The notes under the pieces: generated by a model
The model's database searches: none
Told to the model about the DNA's origin: nothing
Seen by the model: the letters and a program-made list of their open reading frames with translations, nothing else
From: Hibiscus mutabilis
Taxonomy: Eukaryota > Streptophyta > Magnoliopsida > Malvales > Malvaceae
Reading direction: 5' to 3'
Length of the DNA stretch: 64,000 nt
NCBI GenBank assembly: GCA_019671005.1
Contig: CM033744.1
Span: forward strand, 4,678,208-4,742,207
In this document: one piece after another, positions 1-10,496 of the stretch
How positions within the stretch are numbered: the first letter of the stretch is position 1
Layout: the number at the start of each line of letters is the position of its first letter
Made by a program: the position numbers and the translations under genes

Positions 1-1646
1 CACGGCTCCTTCAATGAAGGCGATCCGATCCATCTGTAAACTGACTGATTTCAAGAGGACATGCATGAAGTCATGGCCGAGTCCGGCAATACGACGGACG
101 TCAAAGAACTCATCAAGGCGGCGCTCAAGGCCACAATTAAGTACTTGCGTCGAGCCTCTAAGAATTTGACTGCCTCGAGAGACCTTCAGAAGGATCCGAG
201 GAATAAGACAGCATTGGATATATGCAAACAACTAATGAGGTACAGGGTATACGAACTACGGAAATCGTTCAAAAAAATCGTTGAGTTTGAAAGTGCGCCG
301 ATTGATAAAATGTTGGCCGACCTGAGGATTTGGTTGAGTGCTACAATCACCAACCAAAGGACTTGCTTAGATGGATTCAAAAATGCAACCACTGACGCTC
401 GGAAGACGATGAAAAAGGCATTGACTATTTCCATGGAGCTAAGCAGAGATGGCCTTGCCATAATCAGTAAGCTAGGCGACTTACAAGACAGTGTACGCCG
501 ACGCCTACTTAGCAATGATGAAGTTTCCGTTACAGGCGGGCGTAGCAATTCTGATTTCGGTACCGATTTAGAGAATGTATTTGGCCATCGTCTACTCCAA
601 GTGAACAAAGCTGATGTTGTTGTGGCCTAGGATGGTAGTGGAAGGTTCAAGACCATTAAAGGTGCAATGAGTAGTATACCCCTTAATTCTCCTAAGCCTT
701 TTGTGATATATATCAAGGAAGGTATTTACAGGGAGAATATCGAATTCGGTTATAGGATGAAAAATGTGGTGCTAATAGAAGACGGTAAAGAGAAAACCCG
801 AATTACCGGTCGCCGCAACAATGCCGATGGCATTCCAACCTTTAGGACTGCTACAGTAGGTACGAGTACGAATTAAACATTCTTTTCATGTATATATGTT
901 TTGTTTCTAACAAAATGATAGTCCAATTGATGTAGCTGTTAACGGAGACAAGTTCTTCGCCAAGAACATTGGATTCGAGAACTCGGCTGGGGCAGCCAAA
1001 TTACAAGCTGTGGCATTGATGGTGATTTCCGATTTCACCGTCTTCTACAACTGCTCAATAGACGGTTACCGGAACACATTTTACGTCCACAGCAAACGCC
1101 AATTCTACCGCAGTGCACTATCACCGGGACGATTGATTTCGTGTTTGGCGATGCCGCTGCAGTTTTCCAAGACTGCGCATTCCTCGTCCGGAAGCCATTA
1201 GATGGACAAAAAGACGTCGTTACGGCACACACTCGATCTGACGTTCGACAACTATCGTCATCCAAAACTCGTCATTTACGGCTGCTCCGGAAATGGTACA
1301 TATGAAGCCCAAGTACCCTCCGCGTGGGAAATTTGCGAGAACGATCGTCGTGGAATCTTACCTCGACGATTTGATTAAACCGGAAGGGTGGACATTGTGG
1401 GATGGTACATGGGGGATAAACACTTGTTTTTACTCCGAGTTCAATAACCATGGCCCTGGTTCGCCCATGACGGCTCGTGTTCAATGGCCCGGAATTAAGG
1501 AGATCACAGCGGAAACTGCACGTGAATTCACTCCGAAGGCCTTCTTCAATGGGGCTGACTCATGGATAACGGCTAAAGGAGTGCCGTATACCCCAGGTTT
1601 TTTTAACAATAATGCGGTGAACGCACAACAAATTACCACTTGGTAA
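1..1646 (+). pseudogene. Pectinesterase with N-terminal inhibitor domain (PMEI-PME), broken copy
   Basis: A type I pectin methylesterase, which removes methyl esters from cell-wall homogalacturonan. The PMEI domain starts before the window: TAPSMKAIRSICKLTDFKRT is readable from base 2, and then the frame shifts near base 77. The main PMEI frame (61-627) ends at TAG 628-630, where relatives have Gln just before DGSG. The PME domain follows (DGSGRFKTI, TFRTATV). A 76-bp intron (860-935) joins TATV to AVNGDKFFAKNIGFEN in frame. QAVAL is intact, but one base is lost near 1114, inside FYR-DC, which carries a catalytic Asp; IDFVFG then reads in another frame. The frame shifts again near 1245, and the LGRPW motif with the catalytic Arg is degraded near 1313. 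The C-terminus (WPGIKEI to TAA 1644-1646) is intact and looks like pollen-type PMEs. With one nonsense codon and at least three frameshifts it cannot make an active enzyme. The family call is secure; the exact paralog is not. Confidence 0.9.
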
Positions 1647-2107
1647 ATTAGCATATATTGTAAAGATTGCTTGTAAATGTAAAGAATAGACCACAGTTTT
1701 GTCATTACCACTTGGTATCTCCAAATTTATTTCAAGGGTAAGTGTTTCAAAGGGCTGTAATTTGAACATTAATTAAAAAACATTTAATTTTAAAGACCTA
1801 ATAGAAATAAGATTATTATTTGACACGCAAATCGTGTAAAAGTATTACACAATTCTTACTAATTGAACTATAAAATTTCTAACTCGAGAATTCTAAACTT
1901 ATTTATAGTTGATTAGAAAAAAATAATTATTTATAGTTTTTCTATTAAAAGGAAGAAATAAATAATAGTTAATTATTATTATGAGTAAGTGAATAATTAA
2001 GATTTATTATTTTTTAAATCAAATTAATAATTATTTTAACTTTTAAGGGTTTTTTTTCTATGATTAAATCAATTTTAGATGTAATAATAAGTTAACTAGA
2101 GTTGGGT
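1647..2107. other. AT-rich intergenic stretch
   Basis: 3' flank of the pectinesterase copy and upstream region of the RS-rich gene. It is very AT-rich with runs of A and T. No coding frame or recognisable repeat is seen. Confidence 0.6.
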
Positions 2108-2115
2108 TATAAAAG
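2108..2115 (+). promoter_or_regulatory. TATA box of the RS-rich gene
   Basis: TATAAAAG lies 59 bp before the ATG at 2174, so transcription should start near 2140. This favours the ATG at 2174 over the in-frame ATG at 2102, which lies before the TATA box. Confidence 0.6.
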
Positions 2116-2173
2116 TTCGCCCTTTGCCGCCACCTCTCCCAAAATAAAAAAAATCCCTCTTTTTTGTTCGCCT

Positions 2174-4584
2174 ATGGAGGCATCGTCGTCATCGGCTACT
2201 TCTTACTCTTCAACGGATTCCTTGTCCGATTCGTCTTCCTCGCGCGCCAAAAAACGCCGTCGTCGCAGCAACCGTCGCGAAAGAGACAGGGATTCTCTCA
2301 AAATCAGAAAGAAGAGTCGCTCGATAGGTAAACGACGTCGTAGAAAGCATCGCCGTCACTCTTCCGATTCTTACTCTTCGTCTGGCTCCGATTCCTCCAG
2401 GTAAAAATATATTATTGATTTTTTAATTAATTGATGTTTAAGGTTAGCTGTTAGGCGAATTAATTAAGATTTTTATTAAATCTTTAATCTGGAATTTTAG
2501 TTGAAAGTGTTCTTCGGTGAAACGATATCATGGATTTTTCGATTTTTTTATGTTAGGATTGTATAGTTTAACAAATTTTAACTTTTCAATTTTGCTGGTT
2601 TAAGTAAGATTGGATTAAAATGAATTTTGTTTATAGTACAAGGGGTTGATTTGTATTATCATACATTTTATATAAATTGAATTTAATGTGTGTAGTGCAC
2701 TAATGACTAAACTTAAGAAAATGCAAAATTGCTTGTCTGAAGTCAGTGACGGAACTTGGAATAAAAGTTTGAGGGGCTAACTTAAATTTTTTAAAAATTT
2801 GGAGGTTTAAATGAAAATTTTCAAAAAAATTAGGGTTTAACTAAAGTTTTTAATAATTTTGATAGATTTAACAAAAAAATTAAAAAAATTGATAGAGAAT
2901 TTAATTAAAAATATTCAAAATTTTGAAGCTTAATATAAATTTTTAAAAATCTTGAGTGGGCCAAATTTAAATTTTCAAAAAATTTAGGGCCAAGATTCAA
3001 ATTTCTCAAAATTGTTATTTGGGGGGGGGGGGGGGTTTCCCTTAAAGCATCCGCCCCTGAAGCTTAAATGCATGGTCAGATATCTTGCTTTTATGGCTGG
3101 GAATAGTTGGTAACTGAGCAAGAACAAGGTGTGCCTACATCAATATTTTTGTTCTAATACCTTGTGTTACATGGAAGGTGGAGAAATTACATGAAACTGT
3201 TTGGTTATTTAGCATTTTACCGACTAGTAACCTTAACATAGATACTTGGACACTGAGTTCCCTAACATTCTGACTGCTAAATTATTGCAGGGGTAACAGT
3301 TCATCGGATAGTGAGCATGAATCCAGCCATTCAAAGAGGCACAAGAAAAGTGACAGGCAAAAGAAGGTTAAGTTCTGGTGCTACAATTTTTTCTTCTCAT
3401 TTTAATGCAGTCTCTCATATGGCTCACTTTATTATTATCCTTTTGCCTTTTAGTCAAAGGAAAAAGAGCGGAGCAAGAGTCATCGACATAAACATCAAAA
3501 GCACAAACTGAAATAGGTATGCCACTATTTACAATGTACGTCCCTATCTTGTTTCAAATCTTTTTTTTATCTCGTAGAATATCGTGTTCGGTGTTCATCT
3601 CCAGACCCTTCAAACATACACAGAAACTTAGAAAGAATCTTACATTTTCATGTTTGGAACATACCCCGTATTTGATACTCGCACTAGAGTCTAACTAACA
3701 TAGATTTGTAGCATGGTTGCTTAAATAACCTTAGATTGAGTGCTGCTGTTGTGAAATTATAACCCGAGAGATTTACTCGGCGATTTTATGTGCATTATGT
3801 TTAACTTGGTATCCAAATTTGCGTCTAGAGGCCTAGTGTGGCTAGGTTATCCTCATTTTCTGACTGTTCGTCAGGAGTTTGGTTTTTGTTTTTGTTTTCA
3901 GCATCTTTCATTGTTCGTCTTTGTGTAATTTAAGCATGCATGTTTAAATCACAAGTTTGCTTTTCATCCATACGCATCTGCCAGGAAAGTGGCAGAAGTT
4001 CTAATATTAGGTTCAATAGTTCCGTCTTATTATGGATGATGAGCAAATTTTCCAGCATTCATTATTTTTTAGAATATTTTTAACTAGACATTTCTGAGGT
4101 GCTTATGATACTTTTTGCCTGTTCTATGGATTGGCTCTTTGAAATTGGAGCTGGGGCCTGTGACATGATAACTGGATGCAATTGCCTGGATTATTTTTCT
4201 GGGTCGGGTTTGTCCTGGCAATCGGAGCTGCATATAGAAACAGCAAGATGATAGAATTAGCAGTCCTGTACAGCTTTCTAAGGTAATTCATTGCTGTCTA
4301 GTGGTTCATGATATTATTTCCTTACTCGATTTCTCTCACTCAAGCTAACTTCTTATCCTTTGTACAGTTTCTTGGGCGTGACAAGGAAGATGGTGCACGG
4401 CGTAGTGCTGTGTCTGGCAAAAAGGTTAGTCCATCGTCTTGTTTATGTTAGAGACAGACAAGGGTTCTTACTCTTGTTTCATTGTTTCTAGATTCTCTTG
4501 AAACTTGACAAGTCCAAGGAAGACAAAGAGGCCGAGAGTAAAAGAAACAAACTGTTGAAGTTCTTAAATGCTAGTTTTGATTGA
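2174..4584 (+). CDS. Small RS-rich basic nuclear protein, six exons, in-frame TAG at end of exon 3
   Basis: Exons: 2174-2400, 3291-3366, 3454-3516, 4244-4282, 4368-4424, 4492-4584, all with GT-AG introns and matching phases. Exons 1-3 encode Ser runs alternating with Arg/Lys blocks (KKRRRRSNRR, GKRRRRKHRRH) and a Lys/His tail. This composition suggests a nuclear protein linked to splicing or RNA. Exon 3 ends AAA-TAG directly before the donor GTATGC, so as read the protein stops after 121 residues. Exons 4-6 continue in the same phase and encode a different, conserved-looking domain (PVQLSK, FLGRDKEDGARRSAVSGKK, KLLKFLNASFD) ending at TGA 4582-4584. CAG is the commonest end of a plant exon, so TAG is probably a mutated CAG, which would have given about 184 residues. 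Otherwise the locus encodes a short protein with 3'UTR introns. I recognise the domain style but cannot name the gene. Confidence 0.7.
2745..3060. repeat. Degenerate repeat inside intron 1 of the RS-rich gene
   Basis: Repeated phrases of the type GAGGGGCTAA, AATTTTTAAAA and GGGGCCAA, then a pure G run (about 3020-3036), ending near CGCCCCTGA. The same phrasing recurs at 40720-41020, so this is a dispersed plant repeat. The superfamily was not determined. Confidence 0.5.
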
Positions 4585-5032
4585 CTCGGTGGAGCTGAAG
4601 TTCAAATTGTATTATGAAGAAGTCTTAGTCATCTTTCTGAAGATAAGATAATCATGGTTGAAGTCATTATAGGTCAAGTTCTCCACTTAAGGGAAATGTA
4701 GAATATCCATAACTTCAGCCTTGTGGCACAAGTTTCAGTGTTGTGTTTTATGGATTTTGTGCTTTAGTTTATACATCGACTTTAAGTGACCCAAGTTCGA
4801 TATGCTTTGCCATCACATTATTTTGGCATGGGAATGTATTTTACTAGTGTCATCTGTCTTGGATTCTCCATGTCACATGCTATCCCAGGATTTATCTGAG
4901 TTTTCTGGTGTTATATCATAATGCACGGTTTCTAGTTTGTGTGACCAAATCAGGGTGTGGTGCTTTATTTGGCCAGACCAAGAATTCATGGGGCCTGTTT
5001 TTAACAATGAGAAAGGTTAAGATAGGCATGTG
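4585..5032. other. 3' flank of the RS-rich gene
   Basis: 3'UTR and downstream intergenic sequence of moderate AT content. No further gene is seen. Confidence 0.5.
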
Positions 5033-5040
5033 ATTCACCT

Positions 5041-5582
5041 GGGGTTGACAACGGCCGAGCCTGGCTCGGCTCGGTTCGGAAACAGTGTTATTGGACTCGA
5101 GGCTCGGCGAGCTCGAAATTTTAGGTTCGAACTCGGCTCGGAAACAATACTATTGGGCTCGGCTCGGGCTCGAAGCTCGTCAGGCTCGGCTCGGGCTCGT
5201 CAAGCTCGGCTCGAAATGGACAATTTTACTATAATTTTTTTTTTATAAAAGATAGGGCCTCGTTAATGTCCTATTTCATAACCAATACTGAAACGAAATT
5301 CAACATCGGGGAAGGGGAAAAGAGTGCCCAATTTATTTTTAGTGGATTTTTTTCTAGTTTATTTTATTACTTTTCTTTTGTTAAAGAGATTACTTTTAGT
5401 GTATATGTAGCATATATATAATATATAATTATTCTGAGCCTGTTCACGAGCTTTTTGAGCCGAGCTTGGGTCGGCTCGGCTTGTTAAGGTCTCGAGCCGA
5501 GCTCGAGCCGAACTTTGACCAAGTTTTGACCGAGTCGAGCCCGAGTAGCTTGCGAGCCGGTCAGGCTCATTATCACCTCTAA
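5041..5582. mobile_element. Non-autonomous hAT-like element with CTCGGCTCGG hairpin arms
   Basis: A perfect 8-bp target duplication ATTCACCT flanks it (5033-5040 and 5583-5590). The ends are related inverted repeats: GGGGTTGACAA on the left and, read on the reverse strand, GAGGTGATAA on the right. Inside, the left arm (5055-5215) is an imperfect array of GGCTCGGCTCGG and the right arm (5437-5570) is its complement type (CCGAGCTCGAGCC). The arms would fold into a long GC-rich hairpin around an AT-rich loop. No transposase is encoded. An 8-bp duplication is typical of the hAT superfamily. Confidence 0.75.
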
Positions 5583-5590
5583 ATTCACCT

Positions 5591-6804
5591 ACTTTTATTT
5601 GTGGGATGCTGTTCAGCATTTTGTAGTATTAATTTTCATCGGAATTCAGTTCAACAACCTGAAAATGACCAAACAGAAATGATCTCAAATTGCTCAAAAT
5701 AACTCCTCCAATAGACAGTTAGTAGACGGTGATCGGTGGCATTCATGCAAAGGGCGGACCGGGCGGTGGGTTTGACCACAAAACTGAACTGATTCCCTTA
5801 ATGGCTGTCGGATGAGACCTGCCTTGGTCATCTTTCTTCTGTGTGGCAAAGCAAGTTTATTTCTTAAGGCAATAGGTTCGGATTGATGAGCCACATTTAA
5901 AGCTCCATTATTTCTATTCCGAATTCATCCTCTGATGTTTGCACAAAAAAAGAAAAATTCAACCTCTGATGAATTTACTCCCCTCTGTAACTCTAATAAT
6001 GTCAGAGGTGGTAGTTATTGCTCTCAACTGTGTCCATTTCTAAAAAAAAAACAATGCTAAATTTGCAATCAATATTCAAACAATCAAGATTGGGTAATTA
6101 TACCGGTGGGGGAATAAAAAGTTTGAACAAATATTTTAGTTTTAGGGTTTTGGATTTATGGGTTTATGTTTAGAGGTATAGAATTTAAGGATGTGGTTAA
6201 AATATAAGGTTTATATGTTAAAACCTAAATCTCTAACCTATTTCCTTAAAATATAAACCCTTGACTTCAAATCCTAAATTCTAACTATAACCCATAAATT
6301 TTAAACATCTAAACCTTATATCGTAAATTAAATCTTTAAACTCTAAAATCGAGACGCTTATAGAAATTTTTTGTTTCCGCTACTACTGAATGGAATATTT
6401 TCCCTCTAGCTTATGTCAATATATCAAAGCTATTCACTCAATAAAAAATCTAATAAAACTCATTGAGTGGTGGTAGTGAAAAAAAAGTTCTTATGTCTAG
6501 ATGAACCGAGTTCGATTAATTTATCAAAATAGTGTGTTATTTAAAGGGCTAGAATTGTATGATTATTATCTTGTAATCATAAATTATTATTTATAAATAT
6601 TTTGTGTGAGAGGGAATTTGGGAAAATAAAAATATTATAATATTTGGGTTTGGAGGAAATATATTAATTTAATTTTGTTTAGGCGACTCTGCACATGTAA
6701 ACCAAATTGCCTATGCCTTTCTATATCAAAGCACTCATCATCATAACATTTCACATACAGAAAGAATCACAAGGGAAAGACAAAGGCAGAGAGAAAGAGA
6801 AAAA
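5591..6804. other. Intergenic region before the epoxide hydrolase copy
   Basis: AT-rich sequence with no supported gene. It contains the telomere-like hairpin listed separately. The last 100 bases look like a promoter and 5'UTR: CTATATCAAAG near 6720, then a purine-rich leader up to the ATG. Confidence 0.5.
6125..6355. repeat. Inverted array of degenerate TTTAGGG-like units
   Basis: The left half reads as G-rich phrases (TTTTAGGGTTTTGG, GGTTTATG). The right half reads as their complements (AAACCCTTGA, AACCCATAAA). Together they form a weak inverted repeat resembling decayed interstitial telomere sequence. Confidence 0.45.
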
Positions 6805-7965
6805 ATGGAAGGAATACAGCACAGGATGGTGAATGTCAATGGCATAACGATTCAAGGACCCGTCCTCCTCTTCCTTCATGGCTTCCCCGAACTCTGGTAC
6901 ACTTGGAGGCATCAGATTCTTAATCTAAGCTCACTCGGGTACCGCACCGTTGCACCAGATCTCCGCGGCTATGGCGACACCGAGGCTCCCCCGTCGATAG
7001 CCGGCTACTCGTGCATGCACATCGTCGGTGACCTTGTTGCACTCGTCGACTCTCTTGGTGTGGACCATGTGTTCTTGGTGGCTCATGATTGGGGTGCCAT
7101 AATCGGATGGTACCTTTGCTTGTTCCGTCCCGACCGTGTCAAGGCTTTCGTGTGCCTCAGCATCCCGTTCATGCCCAGGAAACCAATGAAGCCTGTTGAG
7201 AGCATGAGGCTTTTCTTTGGAGATGATTACTATATTTGCAGATTTCAGGTTTTGGTTCTTCTACCTTGTCTTTAATGTTATTAGTTGGTCCAAATAGTTA
7301 CGACTTCGAATGGAACTTTATCGTAGGAACCTGGAAAAATTGAAGCAGAGACAGCTCATTATGGAACATCAAACGTGCTAAAGAGAATCATTTCAAGTCG
7401 AAAACCAGGTCCACCTTGCTTGCCTAAAGACAATCCTTTTGGTATCAAACCAGATACCCCAATTGCCTTACCAGCATGGTTCTCTGAAGAAAGACCTTAA
7501 TTACTATTCCAACAAGTTCAATCAAAAAGGCTTCGCCGGCGCTTTAAACTACTACAGAGCTTTTGATTTGTATGTTTTTTACATGTAAAAATGATTCGAA
7601 TTATGGTCTTGTGAATTTTGGGCTAATTTCTGTCATATTGCAGAAACTGGGATTTGACAGCAGCATGGAGCGGTACACAAGTGAAAGTACCAGTGAAGTT
7701 CATTGTGGGGGATCTTGACAGTGTTTATACCACCCCAGGGATGAAGAAATATGTTGAGAGTGGTGGTTTCAAAGCAGATGTGCCCATGTTAGATGAAGTT
7801 GTGGTCATGGAAGATGTTGGCCATTTCATCAACCAAGAAAAGGCTAATGAGATTAACTCTCACATCCTTGATTTCATCAAAAAATTCTTTAATCTCTTTG
7901 AAGCTTTTTATTTTAACTTGGATTTGCCAAATTCTATTATGAATCAATGCACCATGCATAAGTAG
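6805..7965 (+). pseudogene. Soluble epoxide hydrolase (alpha/beta-hydrolase), frameshifted copy
   Basis: Exons 6805-7248, 7327-7569 and 7644-7965, in the normal three-exon plant layout. Family members hydrolyse epoxides to diols. Exon 1 has the oxyanion motif HGFP (residues 25-28) and the nucleophile motif AHDWG (Asp95). Exon 3 has the GDLD acid and the VGHFIN His. Defects: about eight residues are missing between VNGI and GPV, where relatives have the strand before HGFP. One extra A in the run at 7489-7492 shifts the frame and creates TAA at 7498-7500, although the correct frame (DLNYYSNKFNQKG) continues directly after it. The C-terminus runs about 20 residues past the usual end at FIKKF, to TAG 7963-7965. 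The cap domain and everything after it would be lost, so this is a recent pseudogene, unless the extra A is a sequencing error. That alternative would not explain the eight missing residues. Confidence 0.85.
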
Positions 7966-8341
7966 TGACTTTAACATATTTCAAGGTTATTGTTTGGATC
8001 AAAATGAAAATTTTCAGAATGTAAGGGCATAGGGGCTAAAAATTCAAAAATTGGAGTACAAGAACTAAATTTACAACTTTCATATAGTGCAGGGGCTAAT
8101 GGAAGAATTTGACCAATTTGACTCTATGAATCAAGTTCCATCTTCATGAATATTTGAATAAGTGCATGTTCAGACAAGAAACTCCATGTTGGAATATAAT
8201 ATTAAAATGCTTAAACATGAAACACTTTGTAATATAAGAATGATCCATTCTCAAACAAGCTATTAAACGATCCATGAATAAATAAGCAAAACAACTGCCA
8301 TGTAACCCTAAATGACAGCCTCAAGAAGTAGTAAACTTGTC
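7966..8341. other. Intergenic stretch between two convergent genes
   Basis: 3' flanks of the epoxide hydrolase copy (plus) and RPL18 (minus). 7999-8120 holds a retroelement-like phrase (AGGGGCTAAAAATTC, GCAGGGGCTAATGG). Nothing else is recognised. Confidence 0.5.
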
Positions 8342-9721
8342 TTAAACCCTGAATCCCTTGCTGTTCCTCCTCCCTCTAGCCCTTTCGAACTTCCTTCCCT
8401 TGGAGCGCACATATGGTTTGCTGTGGCTGTGAGGAACACCGGGAGCGGGACCAAAGTGTTTAACTGCTTCACGGGAATTCTTCGAACCTCTGAGGAGAAC
8501 CTGCAATTCAGCCCAATGTAAATAAGATATCCAGACAACATTTTCTTCTTTCAGTGTAGAAGAATTAGCAGAAGGGAGCAGGAAACAGGTTTAGGGCGAG
8601 ACCAAAGGACTTCACTTCCTATGAAAAGTTAAATAAGAAAAGGTTTCATGACACAATAGAACATGTTCCATTTACACTCATTAGGGATATGAACATTATG
8701 GTATTGAACATACGAATTTACATAATCATTGATAACCTCGTAAATAGATATGATTCAGTATATTACATTCCAGAGAAATCATTACATCATTGTTCAAAAC
8801 TTCAAATAGTACATGAAAGAAATATCTCCATTCCAATTTCAACAAGTTTAAACAACCGATATAACATAGAAATGATATTTCGACGAATGCATAACTTAAA
8901 AAACACCGATCGAATCAATAAACAAATCAACATACACACATTTGGAACAAAGAAGACCTCAATCAATGTCATGAAGCAACAAAAACAAATGGTACAAGAG
9001 ATCCGATACCGTGTTTTGACCCAAGGGAGCCCTCAAAGCAAGCTGATCAAAAGTCAAGCATTCTCCACCAGCCTTCTCAATCCTAGCTCGAGCAGTCTCG
9101 GTAAACCTAAGAGCAGTAACCTTCAAAGCAGGAACCTCATAAACCCTAATATCATGTGTCACTGTCCCCACTGCCACAGCAATCTTGTCCTCCTACAAGT
9201 TATTTATACACATAAAAAGATGAATCAAAACCATAAATCAACAGCAATGTAAAGATCCTAAAAACCCCCTGAAATATTTAGTAATGAAAATTAAAATTAC
9301 ATAAATACCTTCCCCTTCATGAACTGAACTAGCCTAGAGAGAGATAGTGGAGGCTTGTTAACTTTACTCATGAACAAACGTTTCAATATCACGGCATTGA
9401 ATTTGCTCCCGGTTCTTCTTACAAGGAAACGGTAAAGCTATAATCCAAAACAAATAATCAACACGTTTATTCAAAGAAAGAAAATAAAAGATGGTATTTT
9501 TATGCTGAGAGTGGGGATAAAGGTTAGACCTTGACGAGGAGTTTGAGGTAAATATCATCGGATTTGGGAGCTGTCCTCTTGGTCTTCTTGCTCTTACCTC
9601 CTGCGACTAAATCGATCCCCTGTTTATGCAAAGACAAAACCAACAAACATAAGCAAAAAACAATGCAAAAGAATAGATCTTCTGTTGTTTGTTTTGAGAG
9701 AAAGAAAAGTAAAGAGACCAT
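8342..9721 (-). CDS. RPL18: 60S ribosomal protein L18 (eL18), complete
   Basis: A structural protein of the large cytosolic ribosomal subunit. Five exons on the minus strand: 9721-9719 (ATG alone), 9619-9530, 9437-9309, 9192-9010 and 8500-8342. All introns are GT-AG and the phases match. The product is 187 residues, the usual family length. It begins MGIDLVAGGKSKKTKRTAPK, continues with LYRFLVRRTGSNFNAVILKR, then a central block (VYEVPALKVTALRFTETAR, GGECLTFDQLALRAPLGQNT) and ends in the basic tail GRKFERARGRRNSKGFRV. The first exon contributes only the start codon, so the 5'UTR, ATG and first intron lie close together. No defect is seen. A telo-box lies just upstream of the start. It sits tail to tail with the epoxide hydrolase copy. 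Confidence 0.96.
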
Positions 9722-9791
9722 TGCTGAAGCTTTTCGCTTTGGTGGTGTGAAGTGGGGAGATGCCGCGAATGGCGAGAGATACACAGAGAAG

Positions 9792-9800
9792 TTAGGGTTT
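9792..9800 (-). promoter_or_regulatory. Telo-box (AAACCCTAA) of RPL18
   Basis: TTAGGGTTT on the plus strand reads AAACCCTAA on the gene strand, about 71 bp before the RPL18 start codon. Telo-boxes near the transcription start are a known mark of plant ribosomal-protein and translation genes. Confidence 0.6.
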
Positions 9801-9829
9801 CGATTTTGAAGGGCATTTCATTCTGTGAG

Positions 9830-10496
9830 GTTGGGTGCGTGGTTGAGCTTATTGATTTGGATCGTACTTCTTTCTTCTAAACCCTTGACATGGTAAAAAA
9901 AACTGGTAAAAAAACCTAACATTTGATATATTTTTCAATTATTTTTTTTAATTTTTTCTTTAATAATTTAAATCTAAAGTTTCATTCTTTCCGATTAATC
10001 CTTTTTGGATAATCAACCGACAATTACAATAATACTTTTTCTGACCTGACATAACAAAGTTAAGGGTGCAATTGAAAAAACAAATAAATGTTGATGTTTT
10101 TTTTTTTTTCTATTTTCACTCATGAATATATTGCTTTGGCACAATTTATATCCATTATTTTTAAACTATGATTCAAGATTGATTCTATCAAGAAATAACA
10201 GTAGACTCGTACTATTAATAGACATTTTTTTTATGAAAATGGTCTACTTTTAATTTTTTAATATTTTATATTTAATATTGCTGGAGAAGTTGAATTGCAT
10301 GAAACAATCTGGAAAATAAACACTATGAGTATATATCAAAACATAAGGGAGAATGATTCACAGATTCATCATGCAATTCTTAACCTGCTTACAATTACAC
10401 AAACAATAACCACTACTAATTACATAACTCTCCTTTCTTCAAGTATCTCAACTTTTTCCATGGTTGGCATTGCAGTTGCTCTCCCCCGCCAGTTGC
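9830..10496. other. Intergenic region between RPL18 and the MCT-1 gene
   Basis: RPL18 promoter sequence followed by AT-rich spacer with T runs (10098-10109), then the 3'UTR of the MCT-1 gene. No other gene is seen. Confidence 0.5.

Noticed and set aside
2102..2173. Upstream in-frame ATG for the RS-rich protein
   Set aside because: It lies before the TATA box at 2108-2115, so it should not be in the mRNA.
3514..3516. TAG as the natural stop of the RS-rich protein
   Set aside because: Not excluded, but three in-phase exons with good splice sites and protein-like content follow, so I annotate the locus to 4584 and flag the stop.
5030..5619. Two Ala/Arg/Ser-rich frames
   Set aside because: Translation of the CTCGGCTCGG array in a transposon; no protein family.
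5694..5894. 66-codon minus-strand frame before the epoxide hydrolase
   Set aside because: No recognisable domain, splice context or promoter; treated as chance.
8689..9252. 187-codon plus-strand frame
   Set aside because: It lies antisense to RPL18 exon 4 and its flanking introns, and its composition is that of a shadow frame.
9524..9816. Longer frames around RPL18 exons 1-2 on both strands
   Set aside because: They read through intron 1. The spliced RPL18 exons explain the conserved part (GIDLVAGGKSKK).
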